DNA from: Tribonema minus
Taxonomy: Eukaryota > Sar > Xanthophyceae > Tribonematales > Tribonemataceae
Direction: 5' to 3'
Length of the DNA: 64,000 bases
Assembly (NCBI GenBank): GCA_017506865.1
Contig: JAFCMP010000526.1
Location: 620,001-684,000 of the forward strand
Shown here: piece by piece, positions 22,477 through 64,000 of the stretch
Layout of the letters: the number at the start of each line of letters is the position of its first letter
Numbering within the stretch: position 1 is the first letter of the stretch
Notes under the pieces: model-generated
Told to the model about the DNA's origin: nothing
The model's input: the letters and a program-made list of their open reading frames with translations, nothing else
Database searches by the model: none
Made by a program: the position numbers and the translations under genes

Positions 22477-24891
22477 GGGGCCTACGGCCTGGCATGAATG
22501 CTGATCAGAATAATGAGCACACTACAGAGCATACATGCCGTGATACTACACTAAATGTGACATGATGTCAGCGGCATCTCAACCTAAAGCGCATGGAAAT
22601 GCACAAGCAGCTGCGCCACAATGGCAGCACGTCGAACATCGCTGACGCTGTGGGCAAGCGAAGCTGCCAACGCTGCCACGATTCACCGCACACCAAGTAT
22701 GAATACTCAGTCAGCCTGGCATCATCGCAACACTCATGGACTCTACGTGTGCTGCAGTACACAGCAGTGCAGCGCCGCGTGTGCCCTGAAAAGGAGTTGC
22801 GTCACGCGATCTGAAACGGTCGCCACGTCGCACCACAGTGTCACAAGGGCCCACCCTGACCTCCTCTGCTGAAATGCCCCAGCGCACGTTACCAATTCAA
22901 CATAGCGGGCGAGACCTCTGCCACTGTTGTTGAGGCGGCAAGGTTCCGCACGAAGCAGCGCTCACAGATGGCGCGACATCTTGCCGTCATTGCAACTGCC
23001 ATCCGCGGCAAGGTTCACAGTGACATGCAATAAGATGATGCCTTCCTCCCCCTGCATCATTTTGAATACCTGTCAGTTTTCACGGAGCGTGCATCAGACG
23101 TGTTCCATGAACTCTCATCCCATTCCCACAAGCACACCAACGAGTTTCATCGCACCTCACGCAGCTGACTTACTTGGATGATCCATCGCGCAGCCCTATC
23201 TCCGCCCTGAACCTGTGCCTGTCCCTCCGCACCCCATTGTACCCGGTCTCCTTTCCCATCTAGCTCTGCTGCAGAGCGGCAGCCACGCTGCGCCGTGTGT
23301 GGTGACTGCTGCTGCATTGCGGATTCGAGTACACAGCGGCTGTGTGAGAGGACATGCAGGGGGTGCAGCACGTTTTCACCCACTGCCAGCCATAGTTGTG
23401 CCCAGCAACACCTGAGGGCTTGTGGCCCGGCTGCCAGACCAGAAACATGGCACCGGCTCATTCGCGGCCACAGTCCTGACTGACAGTCAGCCTATCATGA
23501 ATATATACAGCAAAAACATTGCACATACCGCACATCCGCGCCCATGAGCGGCGAAGCGGCGAGCACTCGAAGGCAAGTGTGACTTTGTGAGGTGTTGTTG
23601 CAGTGGGTGCAACTGTCACTTCAGCTTGGGCCTGACAGCCTCTGACCGCCATCAGAATAAAAAATGCGGTGATGCACACGACGACTATAATGCTGGGTAG
23701 CTGCTGCCTGCAAAGATGAACTCCACTCCTGTGTCTGCGCGCGATGGTTGTTTTGGCATGTTTTTTTGGGCATTTTCAATCAGTGATTGCAAGGCATGCA
23801 CACAGGCTTTGCGTCGCGTGCAAATAGTCTCAGTTGCTTTTAGAACACACTGCAGGCTGATGATAGCAGGAGAGCGTGAGCTGAGAGCGGCGCCGCGGCG
23901 CCGAAAACAAAACTTCAACTTGGTGTACATCCTCTGCGGAAACTCACCCTGCGGTGGGCGCCTCTAAGATTAAGTGCACCGCCTCAGCACCCTTAATGCC
24001 GCGCTGCTGCCGAACCTCGATGTCTTGACGCTGATTTGTCACTTTTTGCTTCTAGCGCGCGCAGCTATGTGAACGAGTCTCCTACAAGAGTAGAGTCACA
24101 CGCGCACTTCGTGCCTTTCAGTCAACTCTCACATGGTCCACATGACATGGATGACGTCCTGCAGTGGTTGAGACCAAAAAAAAAAGACCTAGCCGCAACC
24201 CCATGCGCCACACTTGACAATGCTTGCACTGTGTACTGCGTTGTGTTGCAGGTGCATCGCAGCCATAGAAGTGGCAATAATCCACATGGAGCTTGATGAC
24301 GCGCTTTGCGCATGAGGAGCATGTGCAGCAATGTCAGGATCCACCATTAACGCCACGGAAACTAAAACAGAAACAGGCGCACACCACACAGCGATCCGCA
24401 CTGCCAGCAAAGATTCCATTGTTGTGATGTGGTATGCAGGGCTGCTCGCGCCACAGCAGCGCTCAACATACGGTGTGCGCCATCACTGGCAGTGACGGCC
24501 CGCACGCGCGCCGCCCACCGGCCCAAGCCGCCACACACAGCGCTCGTATCAACGCTCATACGTTGGCATCGAGTCAGCTGTCGCGCGGTGCTGTCACTCC
24601 GCCATACGGCGCCGCTCGGGTGCGCGTGTGCGTGTGGAGCATGCACACGCGGAGCGCCAGAACTTCATCTTGAACGTGCGCATACGCTGCAGCGTATGCC
24701 AGCAAGTGGGGGCATACGACCGGTAAAGGGGGGGCACGCACTGACGCTCGCGGCGCCACCGCTGGCACAGACGGCAGCAGCATCAGCGGCGGCGATGGCG
24801 GCAGCAGCACCAGGCGCGCATTTTCAGTCGCGCAGCCGGTGGCAGCAGCGGCGGCAGCAGCAGCGGCAGCGGCAGCTGCAACGCACGCGCG
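22477..24891. other. Region between the AP2 gene and PP5
   Basis: Probably holds the unresolved 5' exons and promoter of the AP2 gene and the 3' UTR of PP5. Short open frames occur on both strands (for example a minus-strand frame at 23458-23679 that starts with a hydrophobic, signal-like stretch), but none has recognisable features. An Ala-codon GCAGCAG-rich stretch at 24776-24890 lies just after the PP5 stop codon. Confidence 0.4.
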
Positions 24892-27800
24892 CTACATGCC
24901 GAAGCCGCTGAAGTTGGTGGCGTACGCCATCGGCCGTATGGGGGGGTGCGGCGACGCCTCGTACTGCGTGAACTGCGGCTTGCAGTCGTGTCCGAAGCGT
25001 ATGAACGCGGCCTTGTTGGCCATCTGGTCGCAGTAGTTGGGCGCGGAGAAGACGGTGATGCAGCGCCCGTCGTGCTCCACGAGGTACCCCTCCTCCTTGA
25101 CCTCGTGCGACCTGCAGGGTCGGGGGGCGGCGTGCACGCGGCGCTCGCGTGAATGCGCAGTGACGCATAGGGCCACAGGGCGTGCCATGTAACCCTAACC
25201 CTAACCCTTGCCCTTACCCTAACCCAGGTACACTTCCATGTACGTCGACAGGCGGACCACCTCAGTGTCAGCGCGTCGGCGATGTGACGGACAGCATTGT
25301 CATACGACATGTAGATTCCTTACAGCTAGATGCCAATCATCTGGGCTTTTTCGCGCCCTGAGCGAGAATTAATAAAAAGTACATACTCGTAGTACGTACA
25401 TGTGCCGTCAAACAGGCGGACCACCTCTACTCGCCAGCGAGTCACTCTGCGGCGTTCTGAGGGTGCTGCTGACGGATGCAGTGGAGGGCATTGAGGTACC
25501 AGAATCAGACTTGCAGCAACTGGTCACACCAGGCGCTGACGCCACCAGCGCCAGCGGAGGCGCTGCGGCGACAGGGAGCTCAAGCTCAATCTGGTGAAAG
25601 AGACCCAAGCGACCACAGTGGCACGCAGTGAGCTCCGGTCACGGATCGAGTCACAGTCAGCAGCTCTGGGCAAGTGACAGTGCGAGTTGCACGTTGGCTT
25701 CCGAGAAACCTTGGCCGTGTCCACGTGTCCATGTCACATGGCATGCAGAAACTCCCCTGACTTGAAGACTCTGACTCGGGGACTCACCGCACGAGCAGCT
25801 CGAGGCCGTTGCCGTCCAGGAACGCCTTGGTGACGTCCGGCCCGAACGACATGCCGATGCCGCGCTTGCTGGGGCTGCGGCCCTCGAACGGCTGCGGATC
25901 GCTCCACATAAGGTCGCTCATGAGGCCGGACTCTGGCGGCTCCCGGTTTCTGTCTATGCCCTCCGTGTCGTCTAATGTCACGCCGTCCGTGCTGGGGAGC
26001 CCGCCGTGAACTATAAACACCTGCAGGGGGGGGGGGGGAGAGGGGGGGCCATACCATAGCTGAGTCGATCGTGCCGGAAAAAGGGTATCATGACAGTGCT
26101 GCGGGTTTCACTGAAAGTTTTGAACAACGGTGACCATGTGCCGCACCAGCGCGCCGCGCTCTCACCTTGTCATTCAGCGTCGCGCACAGCGGCAGCCAGC
26201 AGAAGACCTCCGCAAACATGGTCATGACGGCGGCGTCGTACTTGTGCTTGACCTCGCCCTCAAACCCGTAGATCTTGTTCATGTTCTTGGACTCGTGGTT
26301 GCCGCGCGTGAGGTGGATCGCCTCGGGGCACGCGACCTTGAGCGCGAGCAGCGTCGTGACGACTTCAAAGCTGAAGCTGCCGCGGTCGACGAAATCGCCG
26401 TTGAAGAGGTACGGGTTGTCCGGCGCGGGCAGGCCGTTTAGCTCAAAGATGTGCAGGAGGTCGTAGAACTGGCCGTGCGTGTCGCCGCACACGGTGAACG
26501 CGCCGGTCTTGCCGCTGCGGAAGTGCACGCGGCGGCGGCGGCAGCAGCAGCAGCAGCAGCAGGAGTCTGGTGAGCGCTGACACTCTCATGGGGTAGGTAT
26601 ATGTATGTGCAAGTCGCACCGGGATGTGATGTCAGCGATTGATCGCCGCGCGCACGGCTGCTGGTCGCGGTGACACCGCTGCTGGTTGCAGCGCTGCGTC
26701 AACCATTACTGCAAGCGCCATCAAGCACAAGGTCGGTGAGCATCTGCTCTTCACGCAACCGCTGATGCAATTGCACCAGCGCACTGGCGCGAGCATGGCG
26801 CGCGCGGCACAGCTGCCAACTGTTGTCGAGTCGTCGCTGCACCACGGTACTACAGCTGCGAGTTCAAAGTGGTGATCGCACACAACGCAGCGTGCCCCAT
26901 GCAACGCCAATGGCGAATACGTGCACGCGCATGAGCGTGGCGCCAACCCAAGGTACATGTAAGTGCTTGTAAGAAACTTCAAGTCATACAGGCTCACTAT
27001 GTATGCTGAATGAAGGTTCGAGCTTCTCAACAACCTCCTGAAGTTCCACTTCAAGTTCAGCTGTGAACACAAGCTGCGCGGGTTACTCAGCACCGTCAGC
27101 GGGGATACGGAGGCGCATGAGCGAGGGCGCCGTGAACAGCAGACTTCAAACAGTGCTAGCCAACTTCAGGTTCAACTCTGCACGTGCGCGACTCACTGGG
27201 CGCCGTCGGCGGGGACGCGCAGGCGCATGAGTGACGGCGTCGCGCACAGCAAACTTCAAACAGTGCTTTCCCAACAACTTCGAGTTCAACTCACTCGGCG
27301 CCGTCGGCGGGGACGCGCAGGCGCATGAGAGACGGCGTCGCGCGCAGCAAACTTCCAACAGCGCTTTCCCGGCAACTTCAATTTCAACTTCGCACGACTT
27401 ACTCTGCGCCGCAGCAAACTCCCAACAGTGCTTCCTGACAGCTTCAAGTTCATTTTGCAAGGCATGACTCACTCGGCGCCGTCGGCGGGGACGCGCAGGC
27501 GCATGAGCGACGGCGTCGCGCGCAGCAGCGCGAACGCCTGCTGCAGCACCGCCACCACGTAGCGCTTGGCCACGAGCTTCTGCGCGCGGAAGCGCTCGAT
27601 CATGGCGCGCACAAAGTCCATGGTCACCGTGAGGTCCTCGCCGAGCGCCGGTCCGTCGTACGCGGGGTCCACCACTGAGCAGCAGCGAGCAGCAAAGGGG
27701 GGGGGGGGGGGGGGCAGTGGTGATCGGCACGCCATTGCAAGAACAGCGCTGAGGTCCGGGAGTCCGCAACAGCAGCACTCAATGGCAGGGACTCCACTGG

Positions 27801-30020
27801 CGGCAACGGCGGCGGTGATAGCTGCGCGCCTGGCACACCGCAGCGGCAAGCGCCAAATGCAGGCCCTCGATCTTGCGCACCGTGCTTGACCACTTGAGGT
27901 TTGGCTGTTGCCGGCTGACGGGTGAACTGCTGCTTTATTCAAGGCCATGTTCGGCTGGCAGCACCAGACAATGTAGGTGCGTCAGGAGGTGACGCGCCGC
28001 ATTTTGTGCACCGTCACTTGAAAACATAATGCTCATGAGAGTCACTGATTTGGCTCAGTGAGCCGCAAGAGCGCCGCTGCAGCAAGAAGTGACACCGCTC
28101 TACAAGACTGTACTTGAAAGGCGAGGTCAAGTTGAAACCGCATTTCAGCTGTCATGAAACTGCGCCATACTAAGCTGCTCACGTTAGAATGTGGACCAGC
28201 TTGATCATATGCTTTACCATGTAGTAAGACTTCAGCAGGGCACTACGCGTTACATGGTGTTGCAGCTGCTACGGCATCCAGTGGTGTCGTCAGCCCCTGA
28301 TGCTGCTGCAACAAGCGCGGGTGCCGCATACTTCAACATTGGTGTACGGTATCATACAGTACCTCAGAGCATGCACGGCAACGCTGAATGCCACCATAAC
28401 CAGAGTGAGTGTAACGTGCAGGAGAAGTGAGCGCCGGTGAAGCAGGCTGGGCGCATTCGCCACCTCTGTCGGCGCCCCCGGACTACGTAAGCACATGGCT
28501 CCAGGACAGCCACGCGATGCCAAGCAGTACTTACAGTGCACAGCAACGAGCAGCCCTGTACGATGTCGCTTCTCCGGCCGCCAGCGGTGAACATCAAAAA
28601 AAGGCGCCTGTCGCGCAAGTGTGGAGCGTCACTGCCCGCACACCAGCGAGCCAACCGCTGCTGCCGCCGAGCGCTGACGCAAACTTGCACTTTTGCAAAG
28701 ACTCAAGAGTCAAGACTTGAGACTCACGTATGTCCTGCACGACAACGCGCGTACACAGCGGCTCCTCCTCCTCCTGCATTATCGCCGCCGCGAACGCCGC
28801 TTCCCGCGCCGCCTTTTCGCACGCCTTGAACTTGAGCCTCGCATCCTTGTCCCCCGGGTGCGTTTTGACCACCTGCCGTAGGTCCTTGAGTGCGAGTTTG
28901 TACTTGCCGAGCACCATGTTGGCGCTAGCGCGCCGGTAGTACGCCTTTACATAGTCCGAATTCAACCTGACAGCGAGCGTGACCAGTGACAAAGTGATGG
29001 GTCAGCTCTGCTCAAGGTGCTGCTACTTCAAAGTATCGCCGCTGTAAATGTGGCACGCACTGCAGAGCGCATGACACTGCACGAGCGTCGTGAATATTGT
29101 CATGCAAGGGGCATAAACCAGGTCCATTCAGCGAGCGTTGATTCGCTGTGTGTTGCGACACGAGGTGGTCGGGTGGTGATTGTACGCACATGTACATTGC
29201 ATCGAAGAAACCCTCTATTCACATCATTGCTTTACAACTGTCCACACACAAGCGATGCTGCTTTCGTGGCATGCATATTGCGCCACAGCACAACTTCAAT
29301 ATTCAAAGCGTGATTGTTACAACAGCCACATGTGGTGCGGCACTTAGCCACACCACCCGTGTCCCAGCGTGACAAGTGTACACATGTGAACATGTATCTG
29401 GTACGTGCATGAAATAATCGTATGGTATGCATTGACGTTTGGAGGGAGCGTTGAGCCGTGTTCAAGGCGGCTGAACTCACCGTATTGCCTCATCGCTGTC
29501 GCTGATGGCAAGCCCATAGTTCTCCATCTTCAGGTAGGTGAAGGCCCTATTGCCATAGAACACAGCTGTTGGCACCAGGTCGATGGCCTGGCTGTACAGC
29601 TCGACAGCCTGGATGAGGTGACCATCTTCAAATGGCGCGCAAGATACCAGACAAAAAGAGCAGAGACGCATAGATGAGATAATCCAGTGTGCGGGCACAC
29701 TCAGCGAGGAGTATAGATGCTGACATCGTACAGCAGCACACTCGCTTTGGCGCATGTTTTGAAAGCATTGACAGCTCGCCAAGCGCAGCGGGTTTGATGG
29801 GGTCATGATTATCCTCAAAAAGCTGTCTTGATCGTTCCGTCGGTGTCTTAGAAGCGCAAGTGTTCTCAAACAATAAGGTTGGAAGTTTCGGCGGCTGCCT
29901 TTGCGACGCAATATGCTTACCTGCCAGCTGTTTGTTGCCCTGCTCTTTCAGCTTGTTGGCTTTCTCCAAAAGCTCTTCTTGCGGCTGCTGCTCCACGCCA
30001 TCGCCACCCGCATCCCCCAT
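24892..30020 (-). CDS. PPP5: Serine/threonine protein phosphatase 5 (TPR + PPP catalytic domain)
   Basis: Seven exons join in perfect phase to 495 residues, almost the length of human PP5: 30020-29921, 29625-29481, 28966-28728, 27674-27473, 26514-26166, 26020-25788, 25111-24892. Exons 1-3 encode TPR repeats ([47 protein letters not shown]), the part that in other PP5s binds Hsp90 and autoinhibits the enzyme. The catalytic domain has every metal and substrate motif: [41 protein letters not shown] and SAPNYCDQM. It dephosphorylates Ser/Thr residues of Hsp90-associated and signalling proteins. The C-terminus ends [12 protein letters not shown]. Start chosen at ATG 30020; an in-frame ATG at 30119 would add 33 residues. 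Exon 4's donor is flanked by three decayed tandem copies. Confidence 0.97.
25190..25225. repeat. Interstitial telomere-like tract
   Basis: CCCTAA-type units about 80 bp upstream (in transcript sense) of the last PP5 exon's acceptor. Confidence 0.8.
27085..27540 (-). repeat. Tandem copies of the PP5 exon-4 donor junction
   Basis: The exon-4 end (GCGCATGAGCGACGGCGTCG to the GTGAGT donor, transcribed leftwards) is present at 27471-27540 and again at about 27291-27365, 27186-27260 and 27080-27150, increasingly diverged. Intron blocks such as AACTTCAAACAGTGC and AACTTCAAGTTCA are part of the repeat unit. The three copies lie downstream of the true donor and mostly keep GTGAGT-like ends. Confidence 0.88.
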
Positions 30021-30190
30021 AGCAGCTGGTCTGTCCGGGACGCTAGCCAGCGTTATGCTCCCAGGCGTTGCCCCTCCTCCCTCAAGCCAATGTGAGTCGA
30101 TGAGACCTGCGGTCCTCATCGCATCGGAGGCAAACTTCACCTTTGAACAGAGAGGAGGGAGGCGGAGGCATAAGGCACACACTTGCCAAC
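30021..30190. promoter_or_regulatory. Shared divergent promoter of PP5 and the 30191 gene
   Basis: Only 170 bp separate the two start codons on opposite strands. The interval holds a CCAAT-type element (AGCCAATG at about 30086) and no TATA box. If PP5 starts at 30119 the gap is only 71 bp. Confidence 0.6.
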
Positions 30191-32164
30191 ATGACGAAAC
30201 GGACGAGGGCGGCCGTAGCGGCAGGAGAGGCTGCTGATGATGACGGACCCAGCGGCGACAGTACCAGGAAGGCACCCAAAAGCGCCGTGAAGAAGGCAGC
30301 AGGCGACAAGGCCGGCAGCCGCAGCAGCAAGAAGGCACCCAAAAACGCCAAGAAGGCAAGGGCAGATCACACAAAGCTAGTGGATAAGTTCATTGTCAAG
30401 CTCGCAACGCGACTGGCCGTCGAGTCTGATGGTGCCACGCAGGACGTCCCCGAACACACGCTTCGAACTTCTCTGGCAGCCCTGCCTGATGGCATCTTCA
30501 AGCAGGCCATAGAGGCCGACTTCCAGGCCGCCTTGTCGAAATTTGAGGCAGCGCTGGCAGCAGCAGCGCCTCCGCACAAAGATCTCAATGCCGACAAGCC
30601 CCATCACGGTGTTGCCACCAAGAGCAGTGGCAGCAAACGCAGGCGGACCGCTGCGGACAATGCTGTGGGCGAGGCCACGTCGCTGCGAGCATTTACGGGG
30701 GAGGCATTCGAGGCTGCACGAGCGCGTGCGCTCGAGGGAGACGATGCGGTTTTGCGCGCGCTATTCTTGGATCCATGCGCACCCGCAGACATCACGATCG
30801 CGCACGTGCACAGAGACATCGACAGCACGCCTGCCGACATGGCTGCCATCACAGCGGGCCTGCGCGCAGTGGCGACGGGGCTGTCGGCGCAGTTCACCGC
30901 GTTCTCCTCAGAAGGCGCCCTGGCGCCGCACTTCGAGAAGGCGCTGGATTACAGCACCACGCTGACCGTGGCGGCGGCGGCAGCATGCAAGCACACCTCC
31001 AAGTGTGCCAAGCAGGATCTCGAGGCGCTGCCGCACGCCCTCGCAGCCCTGCGCGGCGTGCTGGGCATCTTGCGGCTCAAGTTCGCCAACGTGACGTCGC
31101 AGCAGCAGCCACTGCGCGTCTCCGCCCTCCACGCGCCGCCGGCGCCGCGGCCGAATCCGCCGCTGCAGCAGGTCGCTGCGCGCGTGCTGGCGCAGTACGC
31201 CATCGCTCTGGCCGCCATCGCGGACACCCCCGCGCTCGTGTCAGCAGTGACCAGCAGCAGCGGCGCGGAGGCGGACTCAGGCAGCGACAGCGATGAGCCA
31301 GCTGCGGCCGGCGGCGGCGCCGCCGCGGCGCTGCTGCTGCGGCGTCTGCTGAGCGTGTGCGCCGCGCAGCTGGACGCGCCGCTCGCCGCGCTGCACTTCC
31401 TGCTCGCCGCCTGCGCCGCGGCGGAAAGTGCGCGCGACGCGCTGCCGAACGCCGGCGCCCTTCTCCTGTGCGAGGCCTGCTCCGCCGTGCACCGGACGCA
31501 CTTCGCGTCTGTACCGATGCCCGCCGCAGCTGCCGCCGGCGACGCCGCCGCCGCGGCGCTCGCGTACCTGGCGCCGACGCTCGCGGCGCGCGCCGTCGCC
31601 GCCCTACTGCAGCGGCACGCGGCGCTGGACGCGGCGCTGCCGCTGCGCGCGCGGCGCGTGCTCGGCGCCGCCGCGCGCGCGCCCGCGCCGGCGGCGCTGC
31701 TGTCAGCGCTGCAGACGGCGGACGCGCTGGCGGTGCCGGCGCCGGCGCGCGCGATGTGGCAGACGCTGTCCGCGGCGGCGGCGGCAGCGGTCGGGGGCGG
31801 CGGCGCGGCGGCAGCGGCGGCGCGCGGCGGCGCGGCCGTCACGCAGGTGCTGCTCGCCAACAGCGGCGCCGGCGCGGCGGAGCTGCTAGCGCTGCTGTCG
31901 GCGGTTGCGGCGATTACTCACGATGGCGGCGGCGGCAGCGCAGAGGAAGACGGAGGCGCGGCGGCGGAAGTGGCGCATTTCTACGAAGACAGGGGGGCGG
32001 GGGCGCTGCAGAGCTTGCGCGGGCGGAGAAAGCGCGAGCGCGTCGCACTTGAAGATGATGACGAAGTTGCGGGGGTTGAGGGCGATGATGCTCGTAGTGC
32101 AGGGGACCCCCAAGAAGAGGGCGGCAGTGATGGCGCCGGCGACAGCGACACCGAGACTGAATGA
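30191..32164 (+). CDS. Unrecognised Ala-rich nuclear-type protein, intronless
   Basis: A single open frame of 657 residues (ATG 30191, chosen over an in-frame ATG at 30143, because the first lies in a Gly/Glu-rich non-conserved stretch; stop TGA at 32162). I do not recognise the family. The N-terminus is Lys/Ala-rich (KAPKSAVKKAAG, SSKKAPKNAKKAR), and a nuclear-localisation-like SGSKRRRTAA sits near residue 160. A helical middle of leucine-rich repeats-like segments (LPHALAALRGVLGILRLKF, ALLLRRLLSVCAAQL) looks like a HEAT/ARM-type alpha-solenoid by eye only. The tail is basic (LRGRRKRERV) and then acidic (DSDTETE). A nucleolar or chromatin role would fit, but this is a guess. It is divergent from PP5 and convergent with the dynein gene. 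Confidence 0.65.
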   Translation: MTKRTRAAVAAGEAADDDGPSGDSTRKAPKSAVKKAAGDKAGSRSSKKAPKNAKKARADHTKLVDKFIVKLATRLAVESDGATQDVPEHTLRTSLAALPDGIFKQAIEADFQAALSKFEAALAAAAPPHKDLNADKPHHGVATKSSGSKRRRTAADNAVGEATSLRAFTGEAFEAARARALEGDDAVLRALFLDPCAPADITIAHVHRDIDSTPADMAAITAGLRAVATGLSAQFTAFSSEGALAPHFEKALDYSTTLTVAAAAACKHTSKCAKQDLEALPHALAALRGVLGILRLKFANVTSQQQPLRVSALHAPPAPRPNPPLQQVAARVLAQYAIALAAIADTPALVSAVTSSSGAEADSGSDSDEPAAAGGGAAAALLLRRLLSVCAAQLDAPLAALHFLLAACAAAESARDALPNAGALLLCEACSAVHRTHFASVPMPAAAAAGDAAAAALAYLAPTLAARAVAALLQRHAALDAALPLRARRVLGAAARAPAPAALLSALQTADALAVPAPARAMWQTLSAAAAAAVGGGGAAAAAARGGAAVTQVLLANSGAGAAELLALLSAVAAITHDGGGGSAEEDGGAAAEVAHFYEDRGAGALQSLRGRRKRERVALEDDDEVAGVEGDDARSAGDPQEEGGSDGAGDSDTETE

Positions 32165-33038
32165 TGATGATGTCAGCGTTTCCGAGCAGCTCTTGTGGCT
32201 GGAAGGCCCGTTGTTGCTTGTCGTTGCAGCTTTGTGTTGTGGCATGTATGCTGAGTGCCAGCTCGGTTCTGCCTTTGTCGCTATTGATTTATCTTGTGAG
32301 CATTCAGCATTGACGCAGCAGTGGCGATGTATCCTGACAAGTTGTGGGCATGCAGTGCATGCAAGCAAGCGGGAGCGACACTCGATTTGCTCCATCATCA
32401 GTGATCACACAGGACCACCGCATCAACACTGAGTCGAGTTGCAGTGCATACGAGTATGTGGGGGGGGGATGACGCTCCATTTGCTTCAAATCATCGCCCA
32501 CCATGAGTGTTACTCTGAGCAAACACAGCCAACCTGGTGCTCTTGCGGCGAGTGGCCGTTTTGAATACGCGCGCATCGCTGCGTTGACGTGAATGTATGA
32601 ATGCGCAGCCAGTGCTGCAGACAAGCCTGTGTGCCTTGCCAGCATCAGTGGCCCTCCGGTGTACGTATGCATATGGAGCATCCTCATTGGGGTCAGCTAC
32701 TTTTCTGCTGCAGTATGCTCAGCGCTCGAATGATGACAGCTGCCGCACAACAGAGAGCATGCGCATTATCTATACCTGGGTGCTGTGGGAAAGAGGGCTG
32801 GACGTGCCTGACAAAAGCTGTTGTAGCCAAGTCGAGACATACTGTGCGGCGAAGCCAGTCAGCATGGCTACTGTGGTGTGCACTTTGAAGAGGGTCAGAA
32901 GCCGTTGCAGGTAGCATCAAGCAAACCTCGCACCAGATAGGTGAGACTGGGGTCTTTGTTTATTGATTTAGGCCACACAAGACCACACACCAGAGTGTGC
33001 TTGCCGGGGTTGTCAAAGTTGATTAAATACACGTGTTG
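32165..33038. other. Convergent 3' intergenic region
   Basis: 3' UTRs of the 30191 gene and of the dynein heavy chain. A G-run lies at 32460-32468. Nothing else recognised. Confidence 0.5.

Positions 33039-64000
<30,962 letters not shown>

Overview
This is a piece of a GC-rich nuclear genome from a flagellated or ciliated single-celled eukaryote, probably an alga. The signs are multi-exon genes with GT-AG (and one probable GC-AG) introns, an axonemal-type dynein heavy chain, AP2 DNA-binding domains, very alanine-, proline- and glutamine-rich proteins, and many interstitial (TTAGGG)n-like tracts. A haptophyte or another alga with TTAGGG telomeres would fit, but the organism is an inference. 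I built the exon models by hand from splice signals, reading-frame phase and remembered family alignments.

Layout from left to right. (1) 459-10710, plus strand: a protein with a TFIIS central domain, a SPOC domain and a Q/P-rich tail, like the PHF3/DIDO/Bye1 group of RNA polymerase II regulators; its 5' end is missing. (2) 10711-14829: a convergent intergenic region with a large imperfect inverted repeat. (3) 14830-22476, minus: an AP2-domain protein, best read as one gene with two AP2 modules. (4) 24892-30020, minus: complete serine/threonine protein phosphatase 5 (TPR plus PPP catalytic domain), seven exons. (5) 30191-32164, plus: an intronless, unrecognised Ala-rich protein that shares a short divergent promoter with PP5. 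(6) 33039 to beyond 64000, minus: a dynein heavy chain, 19 exons and about 4,030 residues in the window, running from a filamin-type repeat through linker, AAA1-AAA4, stalk with microtubule-binding domain, AAA5, AAA6 and C-terminal domain. Its AAA1 has lost the Walker B acidic pair and the sensor-1 Asn.

Two intronless, divergently arranged genes of unknown, possibly viral or mobile, origin (52767-53186 minus, 53652-54419 plus) sit inside one 8.6 kb intron of the dynein gene.

The most striking genome-level signal is that exon-intron junctions have repeatedly been tandemly duplicated. At about ten splice sites in four unrelated genes, the exon edge together with its splice site and flanking intron is repeated one to six times inside the intron. 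Telomere-like tracts and a TTCAAC/GTTGAA hexamer motif also crowd near splice sites. The genes have no operon-like relation to each other.
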